DNA of 64,000 nt from Siphonodentalium dalli (Eukaryota > Mollusca > Scaphopoda > Gadilida > Siphonodentaliidae), in NCBI GenBank assembly GCA_032622095.1, contig CP136062.1, positions 137,162,351-137,226,350 of the forward strand, written 5' to 3'. The translations under genes were made by a program, and so were the position numbers. Shown here in pieces: positions 34,850-46,167 of this stretch; position 1 is the first letter of the stretch, and each line of letters starts with the position of its first letter. Under the pieces are notes generated by a model. The model saw only the letters and a list, made by a program, of their open reading frames with translations, had not been told where the DNA came from and did not search any database.

Positions 34850-34990
34850 GATCTGACTTCAAATAGATGTATTTAAGATATTATTATGATCACAATAGTG
34901 TCTTTTGCGCCACAGGCGCCGGGATTCGAATGCTACGGCCCACAATAATAATACACCACGAGCTGTTGCTGTGCAGGTATTAGCGCTGCA
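34850..34990 (-). repeat. Possible tRNA-derived SINE fragment
   Basis: On the minus strand GCATTCGAATCCCGGC resembles a polymerase III B box and lies near a compact GC-rich stretch. No A box or complete cloverleaf was found, so this is tentative. Confidence 0.2.
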
Positions 34991-35338
34991 GACGTTTTGT
35001 AAATTTAAATTAATGACATCTATATCTTTTATTCATTGTGTGATGTGATGAATGAATATATCTTAAATATAAAAAGTAACAACATGATCAGTCAGCACTG
35101 GAGTTCTCTCATTTTTACGAACAAATAAAATTATCACATCAAATCTGATCATAGAATATAACAGTACACAACCTGGCAGGATTTCATTCTTGTTCATTAT
35201 TAAATGGTGTCCTCTCTTGTTATTATTTATGTAATAATCAATGATGACGTTTTGTAACCGATTCAAATTGTATTGCACTCACATGTTTAATAATATGAAT
35301 GCTTATAATTTGGTTATGGAAATACATTATATCCATGT

Positions 35339-36254
35339 TTAGTTCTGTTTACGTACACTTTTGGGCTGTTGGGAGTGGAACTGCACAACACAGGCCCCAT
35401 CATGAATGTCAGTTTGCATCATTCCAAGCAGTCTCTTGGACAGTTCAGCTCCATACTCACACCAATGTAGCTTAGTGTATACTATGGTGAGCGGAAAGTG
35501 TTCCCTATCCAGTAATAGTTCTAGCAGAAGTGGCTTAAAAACAACATCGTAGGAACTTTCAGCGGTTGAGCCTGTTCTTGTCTTGTCTTCACCGACACTT
35601 TCACACTAGGACTCATCGATAACGTTGATATTATTGTTGTTGGGTTGTCCATTCCAAGCACCGTAGAGATTATCCCTTGGGTTTTTTTGCTGGCTGTGGC
35701 TGTGATTGCTAAGAATTTCACATCACCATCAAGATGGCTCCTAATGTCTCTTAGACACCGGTATTCTGGTCTGAAATCTGCTCCCCACTCCAGAACACAA
35801 TGTGCTTCATCCACAACAACGAATGTTTTATTCACATAGTTTGATATATTCCCTAAAGTTGACGCATGGAATAATGTTTTCTGGGTGTCCAATATAATAC
35901 GTAATATTCTCGTTTCTGATGAAACTGTCAGATCTTTGGAAACACATGAGTTTTGATTTTAATTTCGCGCACTCTTGTTCAATTAAATTGTTCAGTGGCA
36001 CAATGAGTATTAAGATACTGGATTTGTTATCGTCCACCTTAGCGAACAGTGGCAAAAGCTCGAAAATCAGAGACTTGACACATCATGTTGGGAGCACGTC
36101 CATAACGTCAGGACTGCGGAGGGCTACCAGACACTCAGTTTGCTTTGGCTTGAGATAGTTGATTTGTTTGTACAGTTGTTTGTTTAAACCTGCAAGGGCA
36201 ACCTTAGATGATAGGCTCTTGTTTAAAATGTCGATGTTGTTGATTTTCGTTTTC
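35339..36254 (-). pseudogene. RecQ-like helicase relic
   Basis: On the minus strand an acceptor TTTTCTTTCAG opens a frame with LNKQLYKQINYLKPKQTEC, the region before the nucleotide-binding loop. The Walker A position reads LPT, stop, CVKSLIFELLP where a Gly-rich loop before KS is expected: a TGA and a Gly-to-Val change. Then come motif Ia (ILILIVPLNNLIEQE), motif II (VVVDEAHCVLEWGADF, the DEAH box) and motif III (LAITATAS). A later part (LLLELLLDREHFPLTIVYTK to VVQFHSQQPKSV) ends in TAA at 35339-35341. Frames change near 35885 and 35555. RecQ helicases unwind DNA in repair; this copy cannot bind ATP or be translated through. It may be part of a RecQ-carrying mobile element, since it sits in the spacer of a large inverted repeat. 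Confidence 0.85.
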
Positions 36255-36612
36255 CTGAAAGAAAAGAAAATGTCAAAACATTTGTCAAATTGTCAATAAA
36301 TGTGAATCATATTGGTCCATGTCTGGAAGGGTTGGATACATTGAATGTTACCATGTTAATGAAGTGGTCACCTCAGTTGGAAAGTATCCTATGTGTTGTA
36401 TGTTTACAGATATGACACTTTCAAACTGACATGGTGAATGTTCAAAACAAAGCCCAAAAAGTTTTTAAAAACAACCGTAAGTGAGAAAACCAATACCACA
36501 AAATATTAACACTCACACCAGGTTGTGGGATAATAGTGACCAGTAGGCTTAAATATTACTAGTCTTAGCTAGGTCAACTAGCTTAGGTTATAATAATATA
36601 ATTTTAAAAAAA

Positions 36613-37448
36613 TAAGATTTTCCCGTTTGACACAAAACACCTCACGCAAACAAAATATATCTGCCTCATATAGATGATTTTGGTACTAAAAATGACCACA
36701 ATAATATAGCCGAAACATCGAAATAAAATAATCAGACATGAGGCAGCAAACTTCTTCAATGTTGATGTAATCGTGCACGGGGGGGGGGGGTGATAACTAG
36801 TACCTCGCGAAACTTATTTGGAACAAATAAAACTATCGTCATCAACTTATATTGACATATCTGTGTGAAGGAGATACCTGTTAGTATCAGTAATGTAAAT
36901 AAACCCCTTAAATGTATGTAGTACAGACTGACGAACTTGTCAGAACATGGGACGGTATAGCCAAGTTTGGCAATTTATGGTAAAAGGTCCACCCAGGCAA
37001 ATCACATTGACCCCTTGTGTTAATCTTGGTATCAACATGAGCGTAAATATATCCCCGACGAATTTAGTTTATAAAATGCGACATGAGGCAGCAAACCTCG
37101 ACACAAAATTGATGTAACCGGTTACCGGGGGTGTTTGTTGACATCAGAGTTTCCAAATATCCAAGCTACAAAAACATGATTTCGCATTATTTAACATATT
37201 TCCGTTGATCGGGGTTAGTCGATTCCTGTGAAAAACACTCTATTCAATTTGATTGAGTAGTTGTCAAAGTTATATACTTGCGTCTTGTATTATTAAATTA
37301 AGAAAAACGTACCGATGTTGAAATGTGCTTTTCTATTTTAAAACAATATCTCACAAACCGGAAACACAATTCAAAATTCCACTTTCTGTTTAGCCTATTC
37401 CTGTCCCTACGGGCGAGTAGCAGGAGTTGGGACAGGCTACCGTCTAGA
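36613..37448 (-). repeat. Right arm of large inverted repeat
   Basis: Reverse complement of 33467-34303. Outer edge GGAGTTGGGACAGG at about 37436, with weaker similarity (CTACCGTCTAG) for a few bases more. Spacer between arms about 2.3 kb. Confidence 0.9.
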
Positions 37449-38410
37449 AGCGAGGAAAGAGTTATGGAGTGCACATGCGCCGTTCTCAAAATCTACTTCC
37501 GTCGTATACGGCGTGGCGTGTCCGTCAGTCTTCTCCTCAACATTGGGTCAAGGTTTCTCGTATTTCCGTGGTCTCCAATGATCATGTCCGTTTAGATAAC
37601 TAGTAATCACCGACCCACCACTTCAAATGTTCTGGTTACAAAACGTCGAAGCGGACATCGAAAGTGGAACCGGACTATCGATTGTGCAGCTTTGTTGAGA
37701 AGAGTGTGTATCAATTTGGTGCAGATCGGCGCTAATTTTGTTTATCAATTTTGGTGACCCTCTCCACTTCAGTGCACCCCTAGCTCGAATGACGACACCT
37801 TTAAGCCACACAATTAGACGTCTGATATCATGGAGATGATTATGTATACGTTTGGTGGTAATCGGCGACTAAACAAATTCTTTATCAACTTTACACGAAA
37901 AGACTCGTTCTTGGAAGTTTGAGTATTTAGAAAACTCCTATTCCTTATCTGACAAAAATAAAGAGCGTTCATCTCAATTCTGTGGGAAAGTTGGATCAAC
38001 TAGAAACTGATATGATTGTCGCAGTATATATACAAATCCTGTAGATAGGTATTTCGTGTATTTATTGACCTATCTGATTCCAAATTACACAGACACCAAG
38101 AGAATATATTTCATTCAGGAGTCCCGAACATTGTAAGTATGGAAAACAATATGTATATAATAGTTTATTATATGACTATCGCCCCCATACCACTTTATTA
38201 AAGTGGTAAGTGGTAATTCACGACCAACGGATCAGCTAAAGTTTGATACGTCACACCCTTCTCTATCTTGCATGTTGCGCATTTCCGTAAAAAGCCGGAC
38301 TATTTATTACCGTATACAATGTTAGGCCTACAATTCATTGTTCATTCTTGTTACTACTCATGTAACAGAAATTGTGCTTTTTAAATAAAAAATATGCATG
38401 TCAAATAATA
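37449..38410. other. Intergenic, no gene; one dispersed repeat copy
   Basis: The block near 37720-37875 (TTTGGTGGTAATCGGCGAC) belongs to the dispersed family seen at 4840-5290. ORFs here are short and unsupported. Confidence 0.5.
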
Positions 38411-38417
38411 AATCTGT

Positions 38418-40498
38418 TATCGTTGCAGTGAATTGATCTGGGCTTCGCATCACGTCTCGTTGAAGAGTTCGATGTGTATATACTAGTTTATTATATGACT
38501 ATGAATATTCTTTCCTAAATACCACTATTGTTTGACGATCTAATCCATATCGTCGGATCACACTGAGTGAGATTTCCCCGGATCAAATCAGATCACACTC
38601 CTACGGAAATTGCCGAGATGAGCCGAATTAACGACGACGAACTATTTATCCGTTAAAAATAGACTACGTAACCAGGTACGCAGTGGCTGTGTTCGTTCTC
38701 GCCCCCCTTATTACCGGTAAGAAATTTAAACTGCTGCTCATGCGTAGACCGGAAAAGGGTACGTTCCTTTTGTCCCCGTACAGTTCCGGGTAATATTTTT
38801 GTTATTAACTTTCGTCTGCTAATGTTCAGTACGCATCCTGATCACTCGCAAATTTTGACATCGAAAGGATGTTTTTATGAGATTTTTCTGTGGAAGAACC
38901 TGAAGAGGATTCTACAAATATTATCAGTGATGACTCTGATGTAGCTCAACTGACAGATATTAACACTTCCTTATCAAATTCTAATGAGGATCATGATGCA
39001 GACAATCAGGTTGACAGTTCCAGTGCAAGTATAAATGTTGCACAAACTGATATGATTATGAGCTGTTCAAATGAAAGTGCTACATGTGCGGTACCAAATG
39101 TGGAATCTAAAGTTCAAGAAGTTGTGGGCCTACAGTTATCGGTGCCCTCGTTGCCTGGTCGAGGAGGCGATAACACTAGTTACAGTACTAACAGTAACAT
39201 CAATGCACCAATGAATAAAGCTCCAACATATGTGAATGTTTCAGAACTGGAAGTTAATGAGTTTGAGGCAAGAATGCGCAACAAGAATGCGGACTGGAAG
39301 ACACAGGGTGCAATAAAACAATTTTCCCAGTGGCTAGTAGGAAGAAATGAACTCAGAGCCATTACTGAGCTATCGCCAACTGAACTAGATAACAACATAT
39401 CAACATTTCTTCACTCTATTATGAAAGCGGACGATATCTGGAGGAGAGGGGATACAGTTATGACATATGTTCAGATTATGTATTTCGATCGTCACGCGCA
39501 ATTCTGGCATCAAAGCGGAAAGAGTTGAAGCAGAAGGGAAAGGGCAGTAAACCACATGCAGCTGATCCTATATCAACAACAGTGGAAGATATTTTAAAGG
39601 ATGAAGGATGTATAGGCCTTGATAGTCCAGTGTGACTCCAAAATAAAATGTGGTTGCAGAATACAATGTTGTTCGGGCTTCGAGGTGTAACCGAAAATCG
39701 AAAGCTGCGATGGGGAGATATAAAGCTGAAGAGGGAATTGAGTACCTTGAACTAAGTGAGCGGGATACAAAAATGCGAACGGGAAATAATATATAGTGAC
39801 ATGCGGAAATTTAAACCGAAGCAGATTGCCGTTCCCGATGACATTGAGAACTGCCCAGTAAATGCTTACAAGGAGTTTGCTACCAGAAGACCCGACGGTA
39901 TGAATGAGAATGATAGCCCCTTCTACCTTGCAATAAATCACAAACGCAAGCCAGATGCCATTATATGGTACCAGAAACAGGCTCTTGGTGTTAACACAAT
40001 TCTTAACATTATGAAAAATATGGCAGGAAAGGCGGACTTACCAGGGAAGAAAACAAACACCAGCGCACAGAAGACAACAGCTACTCGCTTATCACATGCT
40101 GGCAGTGCACCAACAACCATCCGATAACAGTTAACAGGACACCGAAATGTTCAAAGCTAAAATAACTATGCAGTTGCTTCAAATGAGATGCAACACTCCA
40201 TGAGTGACATTTTATCCAATGCATCAAGATCTGTTCCTCCTTCACACAGTCCTGTTCCTACAACTCCTAACATCCCTGCAAGCTCTTCTCTTATAGTCCA
40301 GTACATATCAACAACCAGCCTCTGGAATTACACCAGCACAACCGACATGACGAAAATTCGAAATATACCGATGGTCGCTTGTTTCCAGGAGCGTCGATTA
40401 CAAATTGTAAAATCAATGTCTGCAACTACTATGTTTCAGCAACAGCACAGAAGCGAAGAAGAATCCGTGTGTTTGAGTCGGACAGTGACACTGAGTGA
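38418..40498 (+). mobile_element. Degenerate Crypton-type element (tyrosine recombinase)
   Basis: ORF 38890-39528 encodes an acidic N-terminal region and then APTYVNVSELEVNEFEARMR and GAIKQFSQWLVGRNELRAI, a core-binding-like segment. After a frame change at about 39530 a second stretch (with stops near 39634 and 39753) carries MLFGLRGVTENRKLRWGDIK, the RPDGMNENDSPFYLAINHK block and a C-terminal catalytic region with TRLSHAGSAPTTIR, then TGH-R and N-Y-A residues before MQHSMSDILSNASRS. The His-Arg and Tyr positions fit a tyrosine recombinase of the DUF3504/Crypton group, which moves DNA through a covalent Tyr intermediate. A further frame yields GRLFPGASITNCKINV and the end RRRIRVFESDSDTE with stop at 40496-40498. 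Several frame changes make this copy inactive. Confidence 0.75.
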
Positions 40499-40689
40499 AC
40501 TGTTAGTTTTCTTGTTGGTATCCAAGTGAAATTGTTGAACAGTTATTAAATTTGAATGTTGAACGAACCACCTCATTTCTTACACTTATTACTACGCTCG
40601 CTGGGAATTTCCACCGACCAAATATAATTCCCATTTCCGCCCAAACTTTCAAAATTAGGTCAACATATTGAAGTGAAATAAATCGGTAA

Positions 40690-40930
40690 TTAAATGGTTA
40701 TTATTGTAAGTTGTGCGTCATATAATAAACCTTTTATCACAGCAGTCAGTTGATCCGTGTCATCGCATCACGTCTCGTTGAGGTGGTCAGATTGCCGGAT
40801 CAAACTCGTTGCCTGCGGCGACTCGTTTGATCCGGCAATCTGACCACCTCAACTCGACGTGATACTACGACACGGATCAACACACTGTTGTGATACTATG
40901 TATGTATTATATGACTATTCCCAAAATACC
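40690..40930. repeat. Long hairpin between two Crypton copies
   Basis: The core 40749-40881 folds on itself: GTTGATCCGTGTC ... GGTCAGATTGCCGGATCAAAC pairs with GTTTGATCCGGCAATCTGACC ... GACACGGATCAAC around a loop of about 19 bases. Weaker pairing continues outward through CACAGCAGT/ACTGTTGTG and GTCATATAATA/TATTATATGAC, to about 40695 and 40920. The GCATCACGTCTCGTTGA word in the stem also occurs at the left edge of copy A (about 38445). Confidence 0.9.
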
Positions 40931-41668
40931 ATTATTGTTTGACGATCTAATCCAAATCGTCGGATCACACTGAGTGACATTTCCCCGGATCAAATAAGAT
41001 CACAATCCTATACGGATATTGCCGAGATTTGCCGATTTAATGACGACGGACTATTTATAAAAATAGACCACGTAACTAGGTACGCAGTGGCTGTGTTCGT
41101 TTTCGCCCCGTTATATCCGGTAAGAAAATTAAATTGCTACGCATTTTGTCCCCGTACAGTTCCTAGTAACTTTTTCGTGTTTATAAACTTGTCTGCTAAT
41201 TTTGTGTGCGCCTTCCTGTCAGTCGTAAATTTTCGAACGCAAAAATGTCAAATTGGGGAGATTTTGACATTGAAAGGATGTTTCTAGGAGAAGAGGAGTC
41301 TACAAAAATTCTCAGTGATGTAGGACTGACAGATATTGACACGTTTGTATAAAATTCTGCTGATGTTGACTGTAATGAGGATTCAGACAATCACCCCCTG
41401 TTCCAATGCAACTGCGAGTATAAATGTTGCAAATAGTGTTCCAGTTAAATTGAATTTAATTCCACCTACGGATATGAACTGTCCTAATGAAAATGCTATG
41501 CTGTCAAATGTGGAATATGAAGCTGTAGTTACCGGTGACGTCAATAACAGCCCGACCCAGAGGCAATAAAACTGGTAACGCCAGTGCACCACTGGTACAA
41601 CAGAAGAATGCTCCTACGTATGTGAATGTTTCGGAGCAGGGAGTAAATGACTTCGAGGCGAGTTTGTA
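40905..41668 (+). mobile_element. Second Crypton-type copy, 5' part only
   Basis: Colinear with 38480-39270 of the first copy: GACGATCTAATCCAAATCG, CACTGAGTGACATTTCCCCG, GTACGCAGTGGCTGTGTTCG, then the start of the coding region (MSNWGDFDIERMF at about 41245) and the APTYVNVSEQGVNDFEA block at about 41610-41665. A stop codon (TAA at 41349-41351) and frame changes are present, and the homology ends at about 41668. The catalytic part is absent. It retains an ATG context better than copy A, whose corresponding start is disrupted. Confidence 0.75.
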
Positions 41669-42300
41669 ATCAAAACAATTGTGTTTTGTTTCACACCCTT
41701 GATCCTGGCATGCCTCATTTAATCGTCCAATCATAATTTTGTCATTGCAATGTTTGGCTCCACAACAATACAAATACATTCCTATTTATTTCTGAGGCAT
41801 TTTGCCTTTTCATGTGGTATATTTCAACTGACCCCGTGACATAGCCATGTGAAGCCGTTTTCACATTGATTAAATAATTGTACTTAGGTGCAGTTCAATT
41901 GCACTTAAATGCAATTACTTTCATCTTTACGTAATAGAGATTTGCTTAAGCGCAATAGCCATATGCAGTTTTCACCCCTTCAAGATCAAATGAGGTTCAC
42001 CATCAAGTTTGGCCGGATAGTCATCATGCAGACTATGCTATAATAATTAAGCGGGTTTTGTTTATGATGACAAATAATTGTGCTTAATCGCAATTCAATT
42101 GCATTAAAATGCAATTGAGATTACAGAGTTTTAAAATAAATTGTGCTTAAGCGCAATTAAATTTCATTTGTGTACAACTAATTTCGTTCCAATTATTTAT
42201 CAAATGAAAATCGCCTCCCATAGATAGCATAAGTACAGAGGTAACAGACCGCCAACTAATAGCAGGCCAGTAACAATCTATTTAGAACCCATTTGTGGAA
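41669..42300. other. Non-coding, with repeated TTAAGCGCAA motifs
   Basis: Words such as TGCTTAAGCGCAAT, AATTGCACTTAAATGCAATT and AATTGTGCTTAATCGCAATT recur near 41875-41960 and 42070-42165 and are self-complementary in part. Probably an old foldback element. No gene. Confidence 0.5.
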
Positions 42301-42324
42301 GACCAAAATGATACTAGGCCAGTC

Positions 42325-42580
42325 CAGACCGCACCAACGTTATGCCAACCATTTTAGTTTGAGGTTGCAACGTTGTCTCTCCGTTGGACCAACGTTATGC
42401 CAACCAAGGGGTTGAATTTCCAACATTGTCCCTCCGTTGGGGCAACGTAATGCCAACCATGTGTTCTGGTTATAAACATTGGATCAAACGTTGGGCCAGC
42501 GCTCTGTATATGTCGTCCAAAATTACGTTGGACCAACCTTTCAGAGGGTGGTTGTGCCAAAGTTGGCCCAACCATGCCAT
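42325..42580. repeat. Short tandem repeat, GTTGGACCAACGTTATGCCAA type
   Basis: ACCAACGTTATGCCAACC occurs near 42331 and 42389 and as a variant near 42444; the unit is about 55-58 bp. The block begins and ends with TTGG/CCAA-rich words, giving partial dyad symmetry. Confidence 0.75.
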
Positions 42581-42599
42581 GCTATCTCGCTCAGGGCCA

Positions 42600-42974
42600 C
42601 ATACCATTCTTTTCCTTGACCTAGGCTATGGCTACACATACACAGCTACACATACTGGCCAATGATTTAGCTGCTCATCTGAATACAAACTTAACTAGAA
42701 AATCACCAAAGTCCACCGGGATGAGCAACAACTGGTATGGCTTTCTGCAACGATGGAATGAAGTTCTAAAACAGTGAAACATCAGTCGCTTGACTCTTCG
42801 AGCAAAGTCAGCATCACCTGAAGTGATAGAGAAGTATTATGATTCTCTTAAAGAAATCTTGGATAAGTGTCAATTCCACGACAATCCGCATCTCATATAC
42901 GAGACTGTAATACATCCCCAGCATAAGTCAAGTAAGCTTGTTGTGGATAAGAAATTAAAAGCACACGAAATGAC
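42600..42974 (+). pseudogene. pogo/Tigger-like DDE transposase fragment
   Basis: One frame reads LANDLAAHLNTNLTRKSPK, MSNNWYGFLQRWNEVLKQ, stop (TGA, 42776-42778), NISRLTLRAKSASPEVI and DSLKEILDKCQFHDNPHLIY. This matches the linker between the CENP-B-type DNA-binding region and the DDE domain of pogo/Tigger transposases. At the position where NVDET with the first catalytic Asp should follow, the frame jumps to ETVIHPQHKSSK, a small deletion. The rest of the DDE domain is missing; a MITE is inserted at 42975. Confidence 0.7.
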
Positions 42975-43458
42975 TTAAAGACACGGTTGGCCTTGGCGGT
43001 GGGTATCCTGTGAAAATATCTCCACCCGTCAAAAACCGCCACGAACAGAAAGAACAACAAAATGTAGATAGACTTTGTCCATATACAAATAAGAAATATC
43101 GCATAAACAGTATGTTATGGTCATATGTTTGACCATTGTTATGTAAACAGACGCGTAAAAAGTTACTTTTCTGGTGTTTGTTTATATTATGATGGTAAAC
43201 ATAAAGAGCGTTCTTTGTTGGTGAATACCTGATATGGAACTAATAAAGAGCGTTTATGCCATTTGTGTGTGATTAGCCAGTATCATTGTGCTGTCTTCTG
43301 TAACACAATCAGGCTCTTGCTTAGGTAAAATATAGTAGGTCTTTATGATAACATGCTGTTTACGCGATGGTCATGATATATATGAACGGAACTGTGTGCG
43401 TTTTTCTGTTTACTGTGTTTGGAATATTTTCGACAATTAAGGCCGCACGTGCCTTTAA
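42975..43458 (-). mobile_element. TTAA MITE, copy 6, inverted
   Basis: TTAA at 42975-42978 and 43455-43458, body 476 bp, shortened by small deletions near 43400-43435. Right-end terminus AGACACGGTTGGCC first, left-end terminus last. It sits inside the transposase relic. Confidence 0.95.
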
Positions 43459-45552
43459 CCAAGAGGTTCAACAACCACCATTATACGATGTCCAAATGTC
43501 ATTGATACCGTGTTACTACCATTCTATATATTCAAGGTGAAGCTCCTTGTGTCCGATTTAACTGAATGTGCACTTCCTGTCAGGGTGGTCGAATGAGGCC
43601 CCCACCCCCTGGAATACGGAATACCACTTAACACAGCGGGTGGAATACGGTATACCAGTTAACAGCCATACGGAATACAGAGTACCAGTTAAGATCAGAT
43701 AAGATAATTTATTGATGATAAAAGGATCTAAAAAGGCAACATGATAGTAAAACTTGTAATACAGAGTTGAGAGTTCAATACTGGATCATTATTGATGTGT
43801 AGTTATCCCATAGGAAATGTTAAGATAATAAGTTCAACAAACAACCTGGATGCTATTTGTTGAACTTATTGTAATGCCCAAGCTATTATGTCTTCCTAAC
43901 CAGGACTAGAATGACTTTTTCTGAAGATCCAGTAATAGTAGCCCTGACCACGAAGAAACCATAACCTGAAACCGTGATCCCTTCCCACCCGGAGCAGTAC
44001 AGAGCTTTTCTAAGAATAACCTGCACTAACCCTGGATGCGAAACGATTACGACTAAAACGGAACACATACATATATGGCGAGTGGTTATCAAACTAAATA
44101 ACCAATTTAAAATACCGAGTTTGGCCGGGTTTACTGACACCAGAAGACTTTTGGTAAAGCTGAGTCGCCCAACAGCTTATTTACCACGAAACCTTACATC
44201 AAATAGGATTTTAAAATTTATTATTTATTAAAATATAACTTTGCAAACTTAAACACATATAAGACACAATTTGTTCACACTTAAACAATTTAATAATGTG
44301 GACATGATATATATTATTTTGAGATTTGTTATAAGTAAAATATTAAAATTATTTACTTTAGATTTTTAAATAAATAAGAAAACTTTACCAAATTATTTAA
44401 TAAAATTACTTTTATGACTACCGAGAATTACTTTAATAAAAATAAATTTAGTTTTAGTTAAATAAATAGGAAACACAATCCAAAGTAATATTTAAAGTTA
44501 CCTAGAGCAAGTTAAATAAATAAGGAAAATTAATTTTTTAAATGTAAAGAGTTGATTATTTATATACAATTGCCTAGTAGATATATTTATGTACAATTTT
44601 ACAGGACAAAACAATGACAAACAAGTAGACCAGAAGATTCGACACACGAGTACACCTTTAATAAGGTCCTATATTTGAGTATCTTTAAACTTTAAAATTC
44701 AAGCTAACTTTGTATACTAAATAAGCAGACGAAATCACTTGCTGAAATTTAATAGAGTTACCACCCATATACCATGATTGAATTATTAACTTTCACATGG
44801 GAAAGTATACAAAGCATGAGCTGTGATATGAATAAATATGAAAAAGTATGAATAATGAAATGTTTGTTAATGCATGATAAGCACAAATATGAAAACTTTA
44901 TGAAATAATATGTTAATTCTACTCTAACAAACAGGACCTACAGAACTCTGCCTGTTGTAATAAGAGATTTATGAAAATATATATAGCACCGGACTATCAC
45001 AGTCCTACCTGAGACAATGACAAATAACATGTAACATGAAATAATGAATATGATAGGTGGATGAGATGATAGTTGAGAAATGAGGAATGAAAGCCAGTTA
45101 TATCAACTATAATTATGACCAATATTAGTCTTATACCACTAATACATGTGATAAATGAAGTATTTACCTTATATAAAAGTAAGGTTGAAAATTTACAAAT
45201 GTATTTTGTAAATTAAAGTTTCAATTATGAATTGGAATAAAGTTTCATGTTATATTTCCTTTTCATGCAGTCTGAATGATGAAGTCCAGGTTTAGAGTAC
45301 ACGGTACTCTAATAAAGATGGCCTTACATCAAGCTATTGCACTGGAGAGATATCCCATAATGTGAATATGGTTAAAATAATCAGATGAAACTGGGTCCAA
45401 TATGTTACTGTTGGACTGAGAAAATAAATTACGTACCAATACGGGAAAACATGAAATGTTTTACCATAAAAGTATAAAACTTTAGTAGTATATACTACCC
45501 TAAATGGAACAATAGAAGAAACCAAAACCTTGTCAAGTTGGGTGATGAGGAT
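43459..45552. other. Long AT-rich stretch, no gene
   Basis: A patch near 43600-43690 repeats GGAATAC and GTACCAGTTAA-like words; similar words occur near 57785-57890. From 44200 to 45550 the sequence is very AT-rich, with no exon supported on either strand. Confidence 0.5.
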
Positions 45553-45662
45553 TCAAGAAAAATAGTCATCAAATGCCCGGTTGTATTTTACGACTCTCCC
45601 ACTCATTGATCGGGTACCAGTCGGTATTTGGGTAGCTTCTTCATCATCATCGCTAGACTCAC
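45553..45662 (-). CDS. Terminal exon of a minus-strand gene
   Basis: Acceptor CATTACAG, then two bases, 35 codons and TGA. The translation ESSDDDEEATQIPTGTRSM continues GRVVKYNRAFDDYFS, an acidic patch followed by a basic tail. It enters in phase 1, the phase left by the exon at 45872-45916. Function unknown. Confidence 0.55.
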
Positions 45663-45871
45663 CTGTAATGTAAATTATGAAAAAATGAGTAAGAGGGATA
45701 TGGCCACAACATCTTGTACATATATGTATCATGCAATCAGTTGTTTACAGTTCATGCATGACATGTATTGTATGGTCAAATAGCTTGATCTAATCTGGTA
45801 CTGATCCGAAACTGGTTTTAAGCTAATTCTTCTCAGAAAGCAGTGACACGGTTTTTACGACATATACTCAC

Positions 45872-45916
45872 CAGTTAAACCCATATGTGCACAGGTAGGC
45901 AATGTCATGGTGGTTA
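45872..45916 (-). CDS. Small internal exon of the same minus-strand gene
   Basis: 45 bp with a consensus donor ACTG|GTGAGT. Two bases, 14 codons (TTMTLPTCAHMGLT) and one base. The acceptor (CTATCTAG) is weak. Phase 1 in and out agrees with both neighbours. Confidence 0.45.
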
Positions 45917-46116
45917 CTAGATAATGGTTCGCTAGGGGTGGGGGTGTCCACCCCACAACCCTGGTTGATTTATTCAATTAGAGATTTTAGCCCCCACCCC
46001 TATTTAACACACACAGTGATAATCACAATGATAATTTTAATGCAGACTGTACATTTTTGTGTCAATAATTTCCTGTCAGAACACAGGAAGTAAGACCGAT
46101 CTATCAAAATACCTAC

Positions 46117-46167
46117 CCGAAGAAACAAGGTCTGCAGGATTGTTCTGCTTGATAGTCTTGTATGCAT
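46117..46167 (-). CDS. Small internal exon of the same minus-strand gene
   Basis: 51 bp ending at donor G|GTAGGT. With the phase-1 base it reads AYKTIKQNNPADLVSS. It may continue the large ORF at 46788-48230, but that ORF has an in-frame TAG directly before a donor-like GTGGGT, so the link is unproven. Confidence 0.4.

Noticed and set aside
34850-34990. tRNA gene
   Set aside because: Only a B-box-like TTCGAATCCC is present. No acceptor stem, D arm or anticodon arm could be paired; kept only as a possible SINE remnant.
46117-46167. NPADLVS as a sign of a BEL/Pao retrotransposon
   Set aside because: The motif is short and stands alone in a 51-bp exon with splice sites; no integrase, protease or LTR sequence was found nearby.
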